From contig DAITAL010000065.1 in the NCBI GenBank assembly GCA_036824265.1, forward strand, positions 1 through 6,676: a stretch of 6,676 bases of DNA. The letters run 5' to 3'. Positions within the stretch are counted from its first letter, which is position 1. The number at the start of each line of letters is the position of its first letter. The position numbers and the translations under genes are program-made. Below, piece after piece: positions 1 to 6,314 of the stretch. Below the pieces are notes generated by a model. The model had not been told where the DNA came from. It was given only the letters and a program-made list of their open reading frames with translations, and made no database searches. This stretch comes from JAAYZB01 sp937958685. GTDB taxonomy: Bacteria > Bacillota_I > Bacilli_A > Izemoplasmatales > Hujiaoplasmataceae.

Positions 1-396
1 TTTTCCGGCTAGGATACCGACTTCGTCGTGATTTTTAAAAAATTCGTGTATCGCGGAAATCCAATCGGGATTGGGTATCGCATCATCGTCCAGAAATGCA
101 AGATATCGGAATTTCGCTCGTTTCGCCCCTTGGTTGCGTGGAAACGAAGGCCCCCTTATTTCGCTTGCTTCGATGTACTGAACTGGAAAGGGCCACGGAG
201 TCCGTTCAATGGACGTGACATTCCGTGATCTCTGCGACGGAGAATTATCAGCGACAACAACCTCGAACGTTATTTTCCCTTCTTGTTTTGCCAAGCCTTC
301 CAGGGAGCGCCGCAACAGATCTTCCCTCGCACAGGTCGGAATGATTACGGAGACGCCACCGTACCGGTTCACCTTCGCTTTGGAACAAACATTCAC
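1..396 (-). CDS. Family 2 glycosyltransferase, N-terminal part (runs off the window)
   Basis: Likely transfers a sugar from a nucleotide-sugar donor, probably as the last gene seen of the operon. 132 residues are visible with no stop before the window edge. The N-terminal strand reads VSVIIPTCARED (residues 15-26), the usual opening of a GT-A fold. It is followed by FEVVVADNS (about 44-52) and GPSFPRNQGA (82-91), which matches the family's G-x-s-x-aRN-x-G segment. YLAFLDDDAIP (98-108) carries the DXD-type metal and donor-binding motif as DDD at 103-105. The start is a GTG at 396, 7 nt after the aminotransferase stop; an AGGAGGAG box at 407-414 lies inside that gene's last codons. Acceptor and sugar cannot be told, because the acceptor half is outside the window. 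The family call is secure; the exact start is less so, since the frame stays open upstream. Confidence 0.88.
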   Translation of the reverse strand, partial: MNVCSKAKVNRYGGVSVIIPTCAREDLLRRSLEGLAKQEGKITFEVVVADNSPSQRSRNVTSIERTPWPFPVQYIEASEIRGPSFPRNQGAKRAKFRYLAFLDDDAIPNPDWISAIHEFFKNHDEVGILAGK

Positions 397-403
397 GGTA
401 TTT

Positions 404-1654
404 TCACTCCTCCTGGGCGAATGCTCTTTCCAGTCGCTCGGCATACTCTTCCATCAACGACCGATCTCCACTCGGGAAGACAGGAAAGGTAAGCACATTG
501 CTCCCAGACAACGCCTCCGTCACCGGAAGACGGTCCGTTCTTTTCTGAACGGTGCTGAGGGCTTTTGCTGCGTGTCCCGAATAACATTCGAGAAAAGATG
601 GATCGGTAAACAGCGGTTCGCGATGCAACCCGCGCGCGTAGGGCGTCGGTTCCTCAAACGTTATCAGTCCGAGCGAATCTAGACGCTCCCGGATCGTTTT
701 AATCTGTGTATCATTATTTTTATCCGGATCGTAGTGCACATGAAAGCGTGTCCAATAAACTCGTTTTGCTGACGGCGCCGTTCCGGGGATCGAAATAAAT
801 GGATGCTTCTTCAGGGTCGTTTCAAGCGTCTCGATATCACGATAAATACCCATATTCAGTTCATCGTTTTTCGCCAGCTGATCCCGGGCAAGCTCAGCGG
901 CTATTGGATGGATATCGAACTTGAAACCCAATCCCGTGCGAGACAACATGCGCAATGAGACGTCTTCCAATTCGCCGGTTCGGCGATAGTGACCTAAACA
1001 TGAGGCGCGCTCGAAGAGGGAATGCTCGTCGGTTATCAGCACACCGCCTTCACCGGCGGATATATGTTTCGATGCTTGAAAACTGAAGACGCCGATATCG
1101 CCGATCATACCGGCCATACGGCTTTTATATTTCGCCCCGAATGCTTGTGATGCATCCTCCAGCAAAAACAGCCCATTTTCCTTGGCGATTGCTTGGATGC
1201 GGTCCATATCCGCCATCTGACCGAATAGGTGAACCGCAATGAGTCCGCGTGTTTTGGGGGTGATCTTGCCGATTGCATCTTGTGGTGAAATACAAAGAGT
1301 ATCCGGTTCCACATCGCAAAAAACGGGGACGAGTCCATGCCATAACATTGGAACGACCGATGCCCAATAGGTAAGGGAAGGAACAAGGACTTCACTTCCG
1401 GGGGGAACCTTGAGAGCGAATAAGGACGCATGTATGGCTGATGTGCAGTTCGTATAAGAGACCGCGTGGGCACAATGGAAATGACGGCAAATGGCGGCTT
1501 CGAGATCTCTCGCCGCTTTGCGTTGATCCCTCACGCATTCTTTCATGATTTTAAGGGATTTTTCCAGAACCCAATCGTCAGGTTTCGGCCATGAAAGCGC
1601 TTTCTCACACCTTTCCCGAAATTTATCATTTCCTTCTTTATGGTATGAATTCAT
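404..1654 (-). CDS. DegT/DnrJ/EryC1/StrS-type PLP aminotransferase
   Basis: A fold-type I PLP enzyme that, in this family, usually transfers an amino group from Glu or Gln to a keto sugar nucleotide. The 416 residues are a little longer than the family norm because of an N-terminal stretch of about 50. Visible motifs are YTNCTSAIHASL (67-78, phosphate-binding loop), VPSLTYWAS (91-99), LLEDASQAFGA (164-174, with D168 for the pyridine nitrogen) and FSFQASKHISAGEGG (190-204, K196 as the Schiff-base lysine). FKFDIHPIAAELARDQL (244-260) is the usual helix before the C-terminal domain. The frame extends upstream to 1765, but that would overlap the CobS-like gene by about 100 nt. I take the ATG at 1654, 5 nt past the CobS-like stop, with GGATGG eight nt before it; an ATG at 1666 is the alternative. 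With the neighbouring glycosyltransferase it suggests an amino sugar, though some relatives act on non-sugar ketones or as dehydratases. Confidence 0.9.
   Translation of the reverse strand: MNSYHKEGNDKFRERCEKALSWPKPDDWVLEKSLKIMKECVRDQRKAARDLEAAICRHFHCAHAVSYTNCTSAIHASLFALKVPPGSEVLVPSLTYWASVVPMLWHGLVPVFCDVEPDTLCISPQDAIGKITPKTRGLIAVHLFGQMADMDRIQAIAKENGLFLLEDASQAFGAKYKSRMAGMIGDIGVFSFQASKHISAGEGGVLITDEHSLFERASCLGHYRRTGELEDVSLRMLSRTGLGFKFDIHPIAAELARDQLAKNDELNMGIYRDIETLETTLKKHPFISIPGTAPSAKRVYWTRFHVHYDPDKNNDTQIKTIRERLDSLGLITFEEPTPYARGLHREPLFTDPSFLECYSGHAAKALSTVQKRTDRLPVTEALSGSNVLTFPVFPSGDRSLMEEYAERLERAFAQEE
407..414 (-). promoter_or_regulatory. Strong Shine-Dalgarno box inside the aminotransferase 3' end
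   Basis: AGGAGGAG on the minus strand is made by the last Gln-Glu-Glu codons and the start of the stop codon of the aminotransferase. It lies 10-12 nt before the glycosyltransferase GTG at 396. A terminating ribosome would cover this box, so translational coupling of the two genes is likely (inferred). Confidence 0.6.
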
Positions 1655-1659
1655 GGGTT

Positions 1660-2472
1660 TCACCATCCGACGGTTAAAACGATATTCAACCAAAGCAACA
1701 TTGAAACCTCCGCGACAGCTTGTGTGAAACCGATGATATCCCCGTTCATTTCGCCGAGTTTCCATATAATCACAAGTTTAGCCGTCCAGCTTGAAATACA
1801 CGCGATAAGAAAACAGCCCAATACCATGACCCCGCTTTTTATTTCTATCGCGCCTTGCGCGATGTACACAGCAAGAAACGAAAGCGCCAATGTAACAAGA
1901 GTCATTCCGAATATACGATAACGATTGCTCATCTCGGCGGCGAATAGCACGAAGTCGCTTTTGGCGCGAATGTTATTTGGCGCCGCTACAGACAGGTTGG
2001 AAGAAAATCGAGAGATGAGGATTGCCACTAGAAAGCCTGCAAACCCGATTACGCTGTGACCGAGCAAGGCCGCCAGACAAGTCCACTCGAAAAGAACAAG
2101 CAAGTTGATCAACACCGTGCCATAGGGACCATTCTGAGGGGAGCGCACTACATCCCATAGTGCTTCTTTCTCGATTCTGGGCTGAGTTAAGCTTAGAAAC
2201 AGGGCTTCGGCCAGGTCGCTGAAGCCGTCGATTATCCTGAACCCCCGCAAACCGTTCAGCGCGACAAGCATACCCGCAGCGGCGATTCCCACCGAATTTG
2301 TATAGGAATGAAGCAACATGCCGATTATGGCGGCTACCCCGCCGACAACGAGTTCAATCGGCGGACCAATCCACCACAGATTCCGACCCAAGAGGAGCAT
2401 ATTGTGGTCTTTTCTCCAATCGGAATCCCCCAATAAGGTGAAATAGCCTATTGCCATGCGAAACAACCTCAT
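1660..2472 (-). CDS. CobS-family membrane protein (adenosylcobinamide-GDP ribazoletransferase-like), divergent
   Basis: True CobS joins a nucleotide-activated cobinamide to alpha-ribazole, releasing GMP, in the membrane. This 270-residue protein has the family length and about six to seven hydrophobic segments (roughly 38-57, 60-76, 119-137, 139-155, 187-205, 214-234, 250-268). Family landmarks appear in order: IIDGFSDLAEALF (80-92), matching the DGLADTADGL acidic motif with Glu89 where the last Asp is usual; a segment ending in SPQNGPYGTVLI (111-122), matching MRDSRIGTYGVLAL but with Ser111 for the Asp; ISRFSS (153-158); and GEMNGDIIGFTQAVAE (240-255), matching GGvTGDvLGAvvELsE near the C terminus. 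The start ATG overlaps the upstream stop as ATGA and has GAGGG six nt before it. No other cobalamin gene is nearby, so I infer a different nucleotide-activated substrate, possibly made by the neighbours. A loosely annotated real CobS cannot be ruled out. Confidence 0.82.
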   Translation of the reverse strand: MRLFRMAIGYFTLLGDSDWRKDHNMLLLGRNLWWIGPPIELVVGGVAAIIGMLLHSYTNSVGIAAAGMLVALNGLRGFRIIDGFSDLAEALFLSLTQPRIEKEALWDVVRSPQNGPYGTVLINLLVLFEWTCLAALLGHSVIGFAGFLVAILISRFSSNLSVAAPNNIRAKSDFVLFAAEMSNRYRIFGMTLVTLALSFLAVYIAQGAIEIKSGVMVLGCFLIACISSWTAKLVIIWKLGEMNGDIIGFTQAVAEVSMLLWLNIVLTVGW

Positions 2473-4259
2473 CGCAAACCCTCGGAGATGTTTTCAATCA
2501 TGCCGTTTCTTCGCGTCGTTTTGGGAGTAATGAATCGACATGACCATAAATACCACACCAACAGAAACCAAAGCCTCGTCATATAACGAAACCGATCCAC
2601 GCCGTTTGCCTGGTGGAAAGTCCGATTCCATTGTCGGCTTGTTTTCATGTGAATGAATGGTGCGTCCATATTTTCAAACAACTCCTTTAGATCACCGTTT
2701 GCCTCCATAAACTTGACAAGAGAGAAACTGAATCCACCATGCGCGGTTTTCCGGTATTCAGAGCTTCCCAATACTCGTCGGCCAAGGTCGCGAACCGGCA
2801 GTTTTCCCAACCCCTCGCGAACTAAGTTCTCGGAGCTCAACCGGTTTGAAAGAAAAAAGATTTCCTTGTTCGTAAATGGGCTGATATGCTCTACATTACT
2901 CATTCTCTCCGCAGCTAGAATGACCGGCATCGTTTGTTCGGGTAATCGTATCTTCGCACTGAATCGCATCGCCTCTTCTTTCGGGACATCGCTTTTATTT
3001 AACCAGTTTCGGATAAAGTTCGTTCGGATGGCGTTTATTCTTTCCGTGGACGTTTCGGGATATAGAACGGCATTGATATCTTCACAGCTAACCCGAGCAA
3101 AGGCATTCGCCAAAGACTCGTATATATTACGGGAGTCGTTCAATGACCGAAGCTTTTGGGCGATCACGGTCCTGGCTTTTTCATTTTTCAAGTTGTCCAG
3201 GATACAACACTCCTCCGTTTTCCCAGCCCATATATGCAGAGCGATGTGCTCATACAAACTGCAAAACATGTCGTCCGCCCCTATCGAACTCCAACAGTAA
3301 CCGGATTGGCCACTTATTTTTTCCATCAGATAGGCAAGGGGAAAACACATCGTATCCGCGTTTGGTTCATCCATGTTGAATAATACATCGGATAGGTATC
3401 CGAGTTCCCAGGCGGGAGCCTTGATTTTACGATGTGTCGAATGAATACGTCTGGCGAACCGGCCCGCTTGTCGGATTTCGTCGTCATTGGTATCGAAAAA
3501 GATCAACGTTTCAAGATCGCCGTTCGTCAAGGGAGCCATCATCGCCGCAAGCAGAGAGGAATCCAATCCTCCAGACAACAATACCGGTCCCTTTTTACCG
3601 TCGGAGAGTTCGCGGGTGATAGTGGATCGCAGGGTATTTTCCAGTTCTTCAGCCGCATTCGGTTCCGTTTCGGAAATGACCGGGATAAGTGGCGCATGGT
3701 TCAACGAGATGCGATAGCTGGTTAAATCCCAGCAGATGGAAGCACCGGAAGGTATTTTGTAACAGTCCTTGAATACACTGTGAGGCGCCGGAATAAATCC
3801 GAATGAAAAGAATAAAATTAGGGATTCGATCGAGAATGTCGCTGGCTCGTATGTTCTTTCCAGTAGGGTGTCGAGACGGTTGCTTAAAACCAGTTTCCGG
3901 TTCGAACAGTGGTGATAAATCGGGTATTTTCCGACCCATTCGCGGTCTACAAACACTTTGTGGGTATGCTTCACGTAGACCACGGTCGCTACGACTTCTT
4001 CCCGGTCAACCAATCTTTCAGGGTGTTCACACTGAAGTGTCGGATGAAAAAAGCGTCTGTCAACGTTGTGGATGTTGATATACCGTCTGGCAACAAGCAA
4101 AGCCACCCCCCAACGGAAGGATCTGCTTGTCACATGCAGACCCTCACTCGATGAGGCGATAAATCGAGGGAGATGGGATGAAAAATCTATCTCAATGAAA
4201 TAAGTCCACTTCGCATCAATTTTTTCTTTTTCAACGATATGAATCTCTTCTTTCGCCAT
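2469..4259 (-). CDS. Asparagine-synthetase-like amide ligase lacking the glutaminase cysteine
   Basis: Members activate a carboxylate as the acyl-AMP and let an amine attack it. Here the 596-residue protein has both AsnB-type halves. The N-terminal Ntn-like half (about 1-200) keeps the framework, for example VFVDREWVGKYPIYHH (102-117) and FGFIPAPHSVFKDCYKIPSG (153-172), but begins MAKEEIH with no Cys2. It should therefore not hydrolyse glutamine. The synthetase half has the PP-loop SGGLDSS (229-235), SSIGADDMF (324-332), the segment AERMSNVEHISPF (450-462) and GKLPVRDLGRR (485-495). The same loss of Cys is known in lasso-peptide cyclases and beta-lactam synthetases, which use an amine on the substrate. 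The frame extends to 4370, but the ATG at 4259 is preceded by AAGGA nine nt away and lies 20 nt after the radical SAM stop. The last 60 residues are Trp- and Arg-rich and atypical. The substrate is unknown. Confidence 0.88.
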   Translation of the reverse strand: MAKEEIHIVEKEKIDAKWTYFIEIDFSSHLPRFIASSSEGLHVTSRSFRWGVALLVARRYINIHNVDRRFFHPTLQCEHPERLVDREEVVATVVYVKHTHKVFVDREWVGKYPIYHHCSNRKLVLSNRLDTLLERTYEPATFSIESLILFFSFGFIPAPHSVFKDCYKIPSGASICWDLTSYRISLNHAPLIPVISETEPNAAEELENTLRSTITRELSDGKKGPVLLSGGLDSSLLAAMMAPLTNGDLETLIFFDTNDDEIRQAGRFARRIHSTHRKIKAPAWELGYLSDVLFNMDEPNADTMCFPLAYLMEKISGQSGYCWSSIGADDMFCSLYEHIALHIWAGKTEECCILDNLKNEKARTVIAQKLRSLNDSRNIYESLANAFARVSCEDINAVLYPETSTERINAIRTNFIRNWLNKSDVPKEEAMRFSAKIRLPEQTMPVILAAERMSNVEHISPFTNKEIFFLSNRLSSENLVREGLGKLPVRDLGRRVLGSSEYRKTAHGGFSFSLVKFMEANGDLKELFENMDAPFIHMKTSRQWNRTFHQANGVDRFRYMTRLWFLLVWYLWSCRFITPKTTRRNGMIENISEGLR

Positions 4260-4279
4260 AGAAAGGTTTCCTTTGAACC

Positions 4280-5374
4280 TCAAGGTGCAAAGATCAGAGT
4301 TGGCAAATAGCCGTCGTGAATCAGGGGTCCGTTCTTTTCCGCATATTGAATTTGATCCGGCTCTTCCCACAACAACTCTTCTTCATATCGAAATGGGCAG
4401 TAAGGATCCCGAACATTCAAGGTTCCATACCAAAGAACACGTCGATCTTTCGCACCGCCCGAGCAGGAATTTTCGGCTGGGCATCCTTTGCATTCCGGCG
4501 GTAGAGGCGCTCCTTTTATCGTCTGAAACGGAACTTGGTCGGGCAGACGATCAAGTTGAATGGTCTCTTCGAAAAGATTCCCTGCGATCCATTCTTTGCT
4601 CACCAGATAGGTGGACGGAGTGATCGATCCGCAAGGTAAAATGCGAACGGAATTCCAGCCCGACGGGTCTGGAGCGGATAGACCCATAGTGGCGGCGAAC
4701 AGAGGATCCGCCAGAGAGACCACATGATGGTGCTTTACCAGATGGCGAATCGCAACTTTGAAAACGAAATAGGAGACCGGGTCTAACCGATTGCCGATCG
4801 GGCGATAGATATTGATGCGCAAATTCGCTTCATACCGGTTCGCCAGTTCCATCAAACCCTCAAGGTTGTCAATGGCAAGCGTATCCGCGAGACCAATCAT
4901 CACGATCGAGCGAGGAATGCCCAGTTCTTTACACAATTCCAGCGTGTTGACAGCATGCCGGTGAGCGCCGGAACAGCCTCGAAGAAAATCGTGCCGTTCG
5001 ACATCCGCGAAATCGATTGATACATCAACGTCTTTGATTACGGATCGGACCGTTGAAAGAGTACGATCGGTTTTCTCACAGGCTATGGAAAGGTGGCCAT
5101 TCGTCGTAACGCCTTGCACAATGTCGGAGTTGATAGCCGATATGCCGTCAATCAAATCAAACCACTCGGGAGAAAGCGAGTTCTCACTCGTTCCCCAGTT
5201 GATGCTGTTTATCTTGTCCGCATTGAGCCGCACGAAATCAAGATGCAACTTGTAGTCGGCATCAGGAGGTTTGGATAAGTCCTTCCGAACGTTCTTGCTG
5301 TAACAAAAAGTGCAGTTCATGTTGCATCGTTGAGTAAAACCCCAGCCAACATTCCATAGTGCTCCTAATGCCAC
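4280..5374 (-). CDS. Radical SAM protein with a SPASM-like C-terminal iron-sulfur domain
   Basis: Reductively cleaves S-adenosylmethionine to a 5'-deoxyadenosyl radical; SPASM members usually modify a peptide or small precursor. In the 364-residue protein, CNMNCTFC (17-24) is the CX3CX2C motif for the SAM-binding 4Fe-4S cluster. NWGTSEN (59-65) is in the place of the GGE motif, and TTNG (90-93) is typical of the barrel. The C-terminal domain has C248 followed by AGNLFEETI (264-272), then CKGCPAENSC (295-304) and a last C326 in DPYCP, the SPASM layout. The usual Cys after the GG is Ala (SGGA), so the auxiliary cluster set may be reduced. I choose the GTG start at 5374 because GGAG lies six nt before it; the frame also has a TTG at 5386 without a good ribosome site. 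First gene of the operon, so it probably acts on or makes the substrate of the following ligase. The exact substrate cannot be read. Confidence 0.92.
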   Translation of the reverse strand: MALGALWNVGWGFTQRCNMNCTFCYSKNVRKDLSKPPDADYKLHLDFVRLNADKINSINWGTSENSLSPEWFDLIDGISAINSDIVQGVTTNGHLSIACEKTDRTLSTVRSVIKDVDVSIDFADVERHDFLRGCSGAHRHAVNTLELCKELGIPRSIVMIGLADTLAIDNLEGLMELANRYEANLRINIYRPIGNRLDPVSYFVFKVAIRHLVKHHHVVSLADPLFAATMGLSAPDPSGWNSVRILPCGSITPSTYLVSKEWIAGNLFEETIQLDRLPDQVPFQTIKGAPLPPECKGCPAENSCSGGAKDRRVLWYGTLNVRDPYCPFRYEEELLWEEPDQIQYAEKNGPLIHDGYLPTLIFAP

Positions 5375-5380
5375 GTTTGT

Positions 5381-5384
5381 CTCC
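5381..5384 (-). promoter_or_regulatory. Ribosome binding site that sets the radical SAM start
   Basis: GGAG on the minus strand, with a six-nt spacer to the GTG at 5374. It overlaps the alternative TTG at 5386, which has no purine-rich box upstream, so it favours the shorter protein. Confidence 0.6.
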
Positions 5385-5402
5385 AAGTTATAGAATGCAT
5401 CT

Positions 5403-5432
5403 ATTTTACTTACGTTATGAGTCTGTTGTCGC
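5403..5432 (-). promoter_or_regulatory. Weak candidate sigma-70-type promoter for the operon
   Basis: On the minus strand GCGACA (5427-5432) resembles a -35 box in 4 of 6 positions. TAAAAT (5403-5408) resembles a -10 box in 5 of 6, with an 18-nt spacer. Transcription would begin near 5396 and give a leader of about 20 nt that includes the ribosome site of the radical SAM gene. No other promoter-like pair this close to the first gene stood out, but the match is poor and the true promoter may lie further upstream. Confidence 0.25.
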
Positions 5433-5437
5433 CTCTG

Positions 5438-5590
5438 TTAAACTTGTATTCCCCATATGGAATTCCGAAACTGGCTTTCGGACCCCATGCCCGGCAAAAG
5501 CTGCCCTTCGCGCACCCGATTTCGCTTAATCCTTATTGCAATGCGTGATCGTAGACCCTGTTTCGGTTCAAAGTCAACCATCTTCTCCAT
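5438..5590 (-). CDS. Doubtful 50-codon ORF in the leader (possible peptide gene)
   Basis: An ATG at 5590 opens 50 codons that end in TAA at 5438, 63 nt before the radical SAM start. The product is basic in the middle (RSRIAIRIKRNR, residues 14-25) and ends FRNSIWGIQV. It is the only small same-strand ORF of note in the place where a precursor peptide for a radical SAM maturase would be expected. Against it: there is no Shine-Dalgarno box before 5590, the frame covers the palindromes and may begin inside the insertion-sequence end, there is no recognisable leader-peptide motif, and the last half has only one aromatic pair of interest. Internal starts at GTG 5515 and ATG 5488 would give 25 and 16 residues. 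I cannot assign a function. Confidence 0.2.
   Translation of the reverse strand: MEKMVDFEPKQGLRSRIAIRIKRNRVREGQLLPGMGSESQFRNSIWGIQV
5453..5482. repeat. Cluster of short palindromes and a hairpin in the operon leader
   Basis: Two perfect 8-bp palindromes overlap by two bases: CCATATGG (5453-5460) and GGAATTCC (5459-5466). They run into a perfect inverted repeat with 7-bp arms, TCCGAAA (5464-5470) and TTTCGGA (5476-5482), around a 5-nt loop. No T-run follows on either strand, so a simple intrinsic terminator is unlikely. The place, about 20-50 bp upstream of the candidate -35 box, would suit an operator or an RNA structure; that role is inferred. Confidence 0.4.
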
Positions 5591-5645
5591 AAAAACCGGC
5601 GTTTAGGCGTACCTATCCCTTGGCTCGCTGAAATCCTGGAAGAAA

Positions 5646-5939
5646 TTACGCCGTGCAACATCGCAAGCGACTAATCCATGCCAGAATTTCGGCGAAGACA
5701 TCCTTAGAGACGGCTACTCGACCATCTGGAAGGTCGTGTAGCGACCGCTTCGGACAACTTTCGAGCCGATTTTGATCAACTTCACCAGAAGGCTCCGAAG
5801 GGACCATCGCTTGATCTTTAATGGCAAAACAAATCGTCGAAGAAAGTTTCCCAGATTGTAGGCCAGCACGAAAAAGCGCCAGTCGCACCAGGTTCGAAAC
5901 GAACCGCTTGCAGGACAGCCGAGTCCAATTCAGGGCGTA
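5646..5939 (-). pseudogene. IS1380-family transposase, C-terminal remnant with two frameshifts
   Basis: Only the last hundred or so residues of a DDE transposase remain. The first piece reads ALNWTRLSCKRFVSNLVRLALF. At the run of five A (5871-5875, plus strand) the frame shifts, and the next piece reads FVLAYNLGNFLRR, then RWSLRSLLVKLIKIGSKVVR, then SGRYTTFQMVE before a TAG at 5714-5716. Returning to the first frame there gives VAVSKDVFAEILAWISRLRC and the stop at 5646. Joined in this way, the three pieces follow the IS1380 C-terminal pattern closely (AYNLGNFLR, WSL, KLIKIGaKVV, RY..FQ.AEVAV, LFAeIL..I.RLR). The two shifts cancel, which suggests one-base insertion and deletion in a dead gene. 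The N-terminal and catalytic parts are lost at the junction with the terminase fragment. It cannot transpose by itself. Confidence 0.85.
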
Positions 5940-6176
5940 GTGCCGATCACCAACGAGGAGCTTGAGGGCTGCGACACCGACGAGACCGTGCGCGAACGGT
6001 TCGACATGCTGCTGGGCCTGTCGGCCCAGGTCGGCACATTCTGGGTGGGCATCGACACCGGCTACACCAACGACCCGTCGGAGCTTGTGGTTTTTCACGA
6101 GAAGGACGACGTGGCGCGGGAGGTGCTGCGCGTCCATGGTGAGCAGATTCCCTATCACCGGAACGCAAGGGAGTGA
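5937..6176 (+). pseudogene. Phage terminase large subunit fragment (nuclease-domain start)
   Basis: Terminase large subunits cut and package phage DNA; this piece covers only about 78 residues around the start of the nuclease domain. FWVGIDTGYTNDPSELVVF places an acidic residue (Asp in GIDTGYTNDP) where RNase-H-fold terminases have their first metal ligand, and RVHGEQIPYHRN matches the strand that follows. The reading frame opens without a ribosome site and is fused at its 5' end to the opposite-strand transposase remnant. It stops at TGA 6174-6176. One base inserted before that TGA would continue the frame as VIFHQNDAGTL to a TAA, so a frameshift may have ended it. GC by my count is about 64%, far above both flanks, so it came from another genome. 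Family assignment rests on a short segment; a non-phage ATPase or nuclease relative is the alternative. Confidence 0.62.
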
Positions 6177-6314
6177 TTTTTCATCAGAATGATGCAGGTA
6201 CGCTTTAACCGGATGAGCCGAAAATTACCAATATTATCCTTTCTGACGCTATCTAGACCGGAATTTCTCAACCATATGTGCACAGCTGACTTGCCGGTTA
6301 TATGCAGCCAAATA

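Larger units (their letters stand above)
5387..5645. other. Intergenic leader between operon and transposase remnant
   Basis: No confident gene here. The stretch holds the candidate promoter, the palindrome and hairpin cluster, the 50-codon ORF and possibly the outer end of the IS1380-type element. A run beginning CCTGTTTCGGTTCAAAG at 5557 has the look of a terminal inverted repeat of this family (starting CC), about 90 bp past the transposase stop. The partner end is not in the window, so this cannot be confirmed. Confidence 0.4.

Noticed and set aside
1655..1765. Longer N terminus for the aminotransferase (start at 1765)
   Set aside because: It would overlap the CobS-like coding end by about 100 nt and adds residues unlike the family; starts at 1654 or 1666 fit the operon layout.
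2653..3300. 215-codon plus-strand frame opposite the ligase
   Set aside because: Antisense shadow with atypical composition, over a strongly supported gene.
1660..4259. Part of a cobalamin biosynthesis operon
   Set aside because: Only one gene resembles a cobalamin enzyme, its motif positions are changed, and no CobU, CobT or CobC-like neighbour is present.
4260..4370. Longer N terminus for the ligase (start at 4370)
   Set aside because: It overlaps the radical SAM 3' end by about 90 nt, and an ATG with a ribosome site lies at 4259.
5453..5466. CATATG and GAATTC in tandem, as in a cloning vector
   Set aside because: The flanks show no vector sequence, and the sites are explained by chance within the palindrome cluster.
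5464..5482. Intrinsic terminator
   Set aside because: The hairpin has a 7-bp stem but no T-run on either strand, and lies upstream of the operon's first gene.
1..5590. Classical lasso-peptide cluster
   Set aside because: The Cys-less AsnB-like protein fits a cyclase, but no B-type peptidase or recognition protein, no exporter and no precursor with the usual leader Thr motif is visible; a radical SAM and a CobS-like protein are not lasso core genes.
5646..6158. Single 170-residue minus-strand protein across the junction
   Set aside because: Its first half is the antisense of the terminase fragment and its middle is out of frame for the transposase; it is not a real gene.
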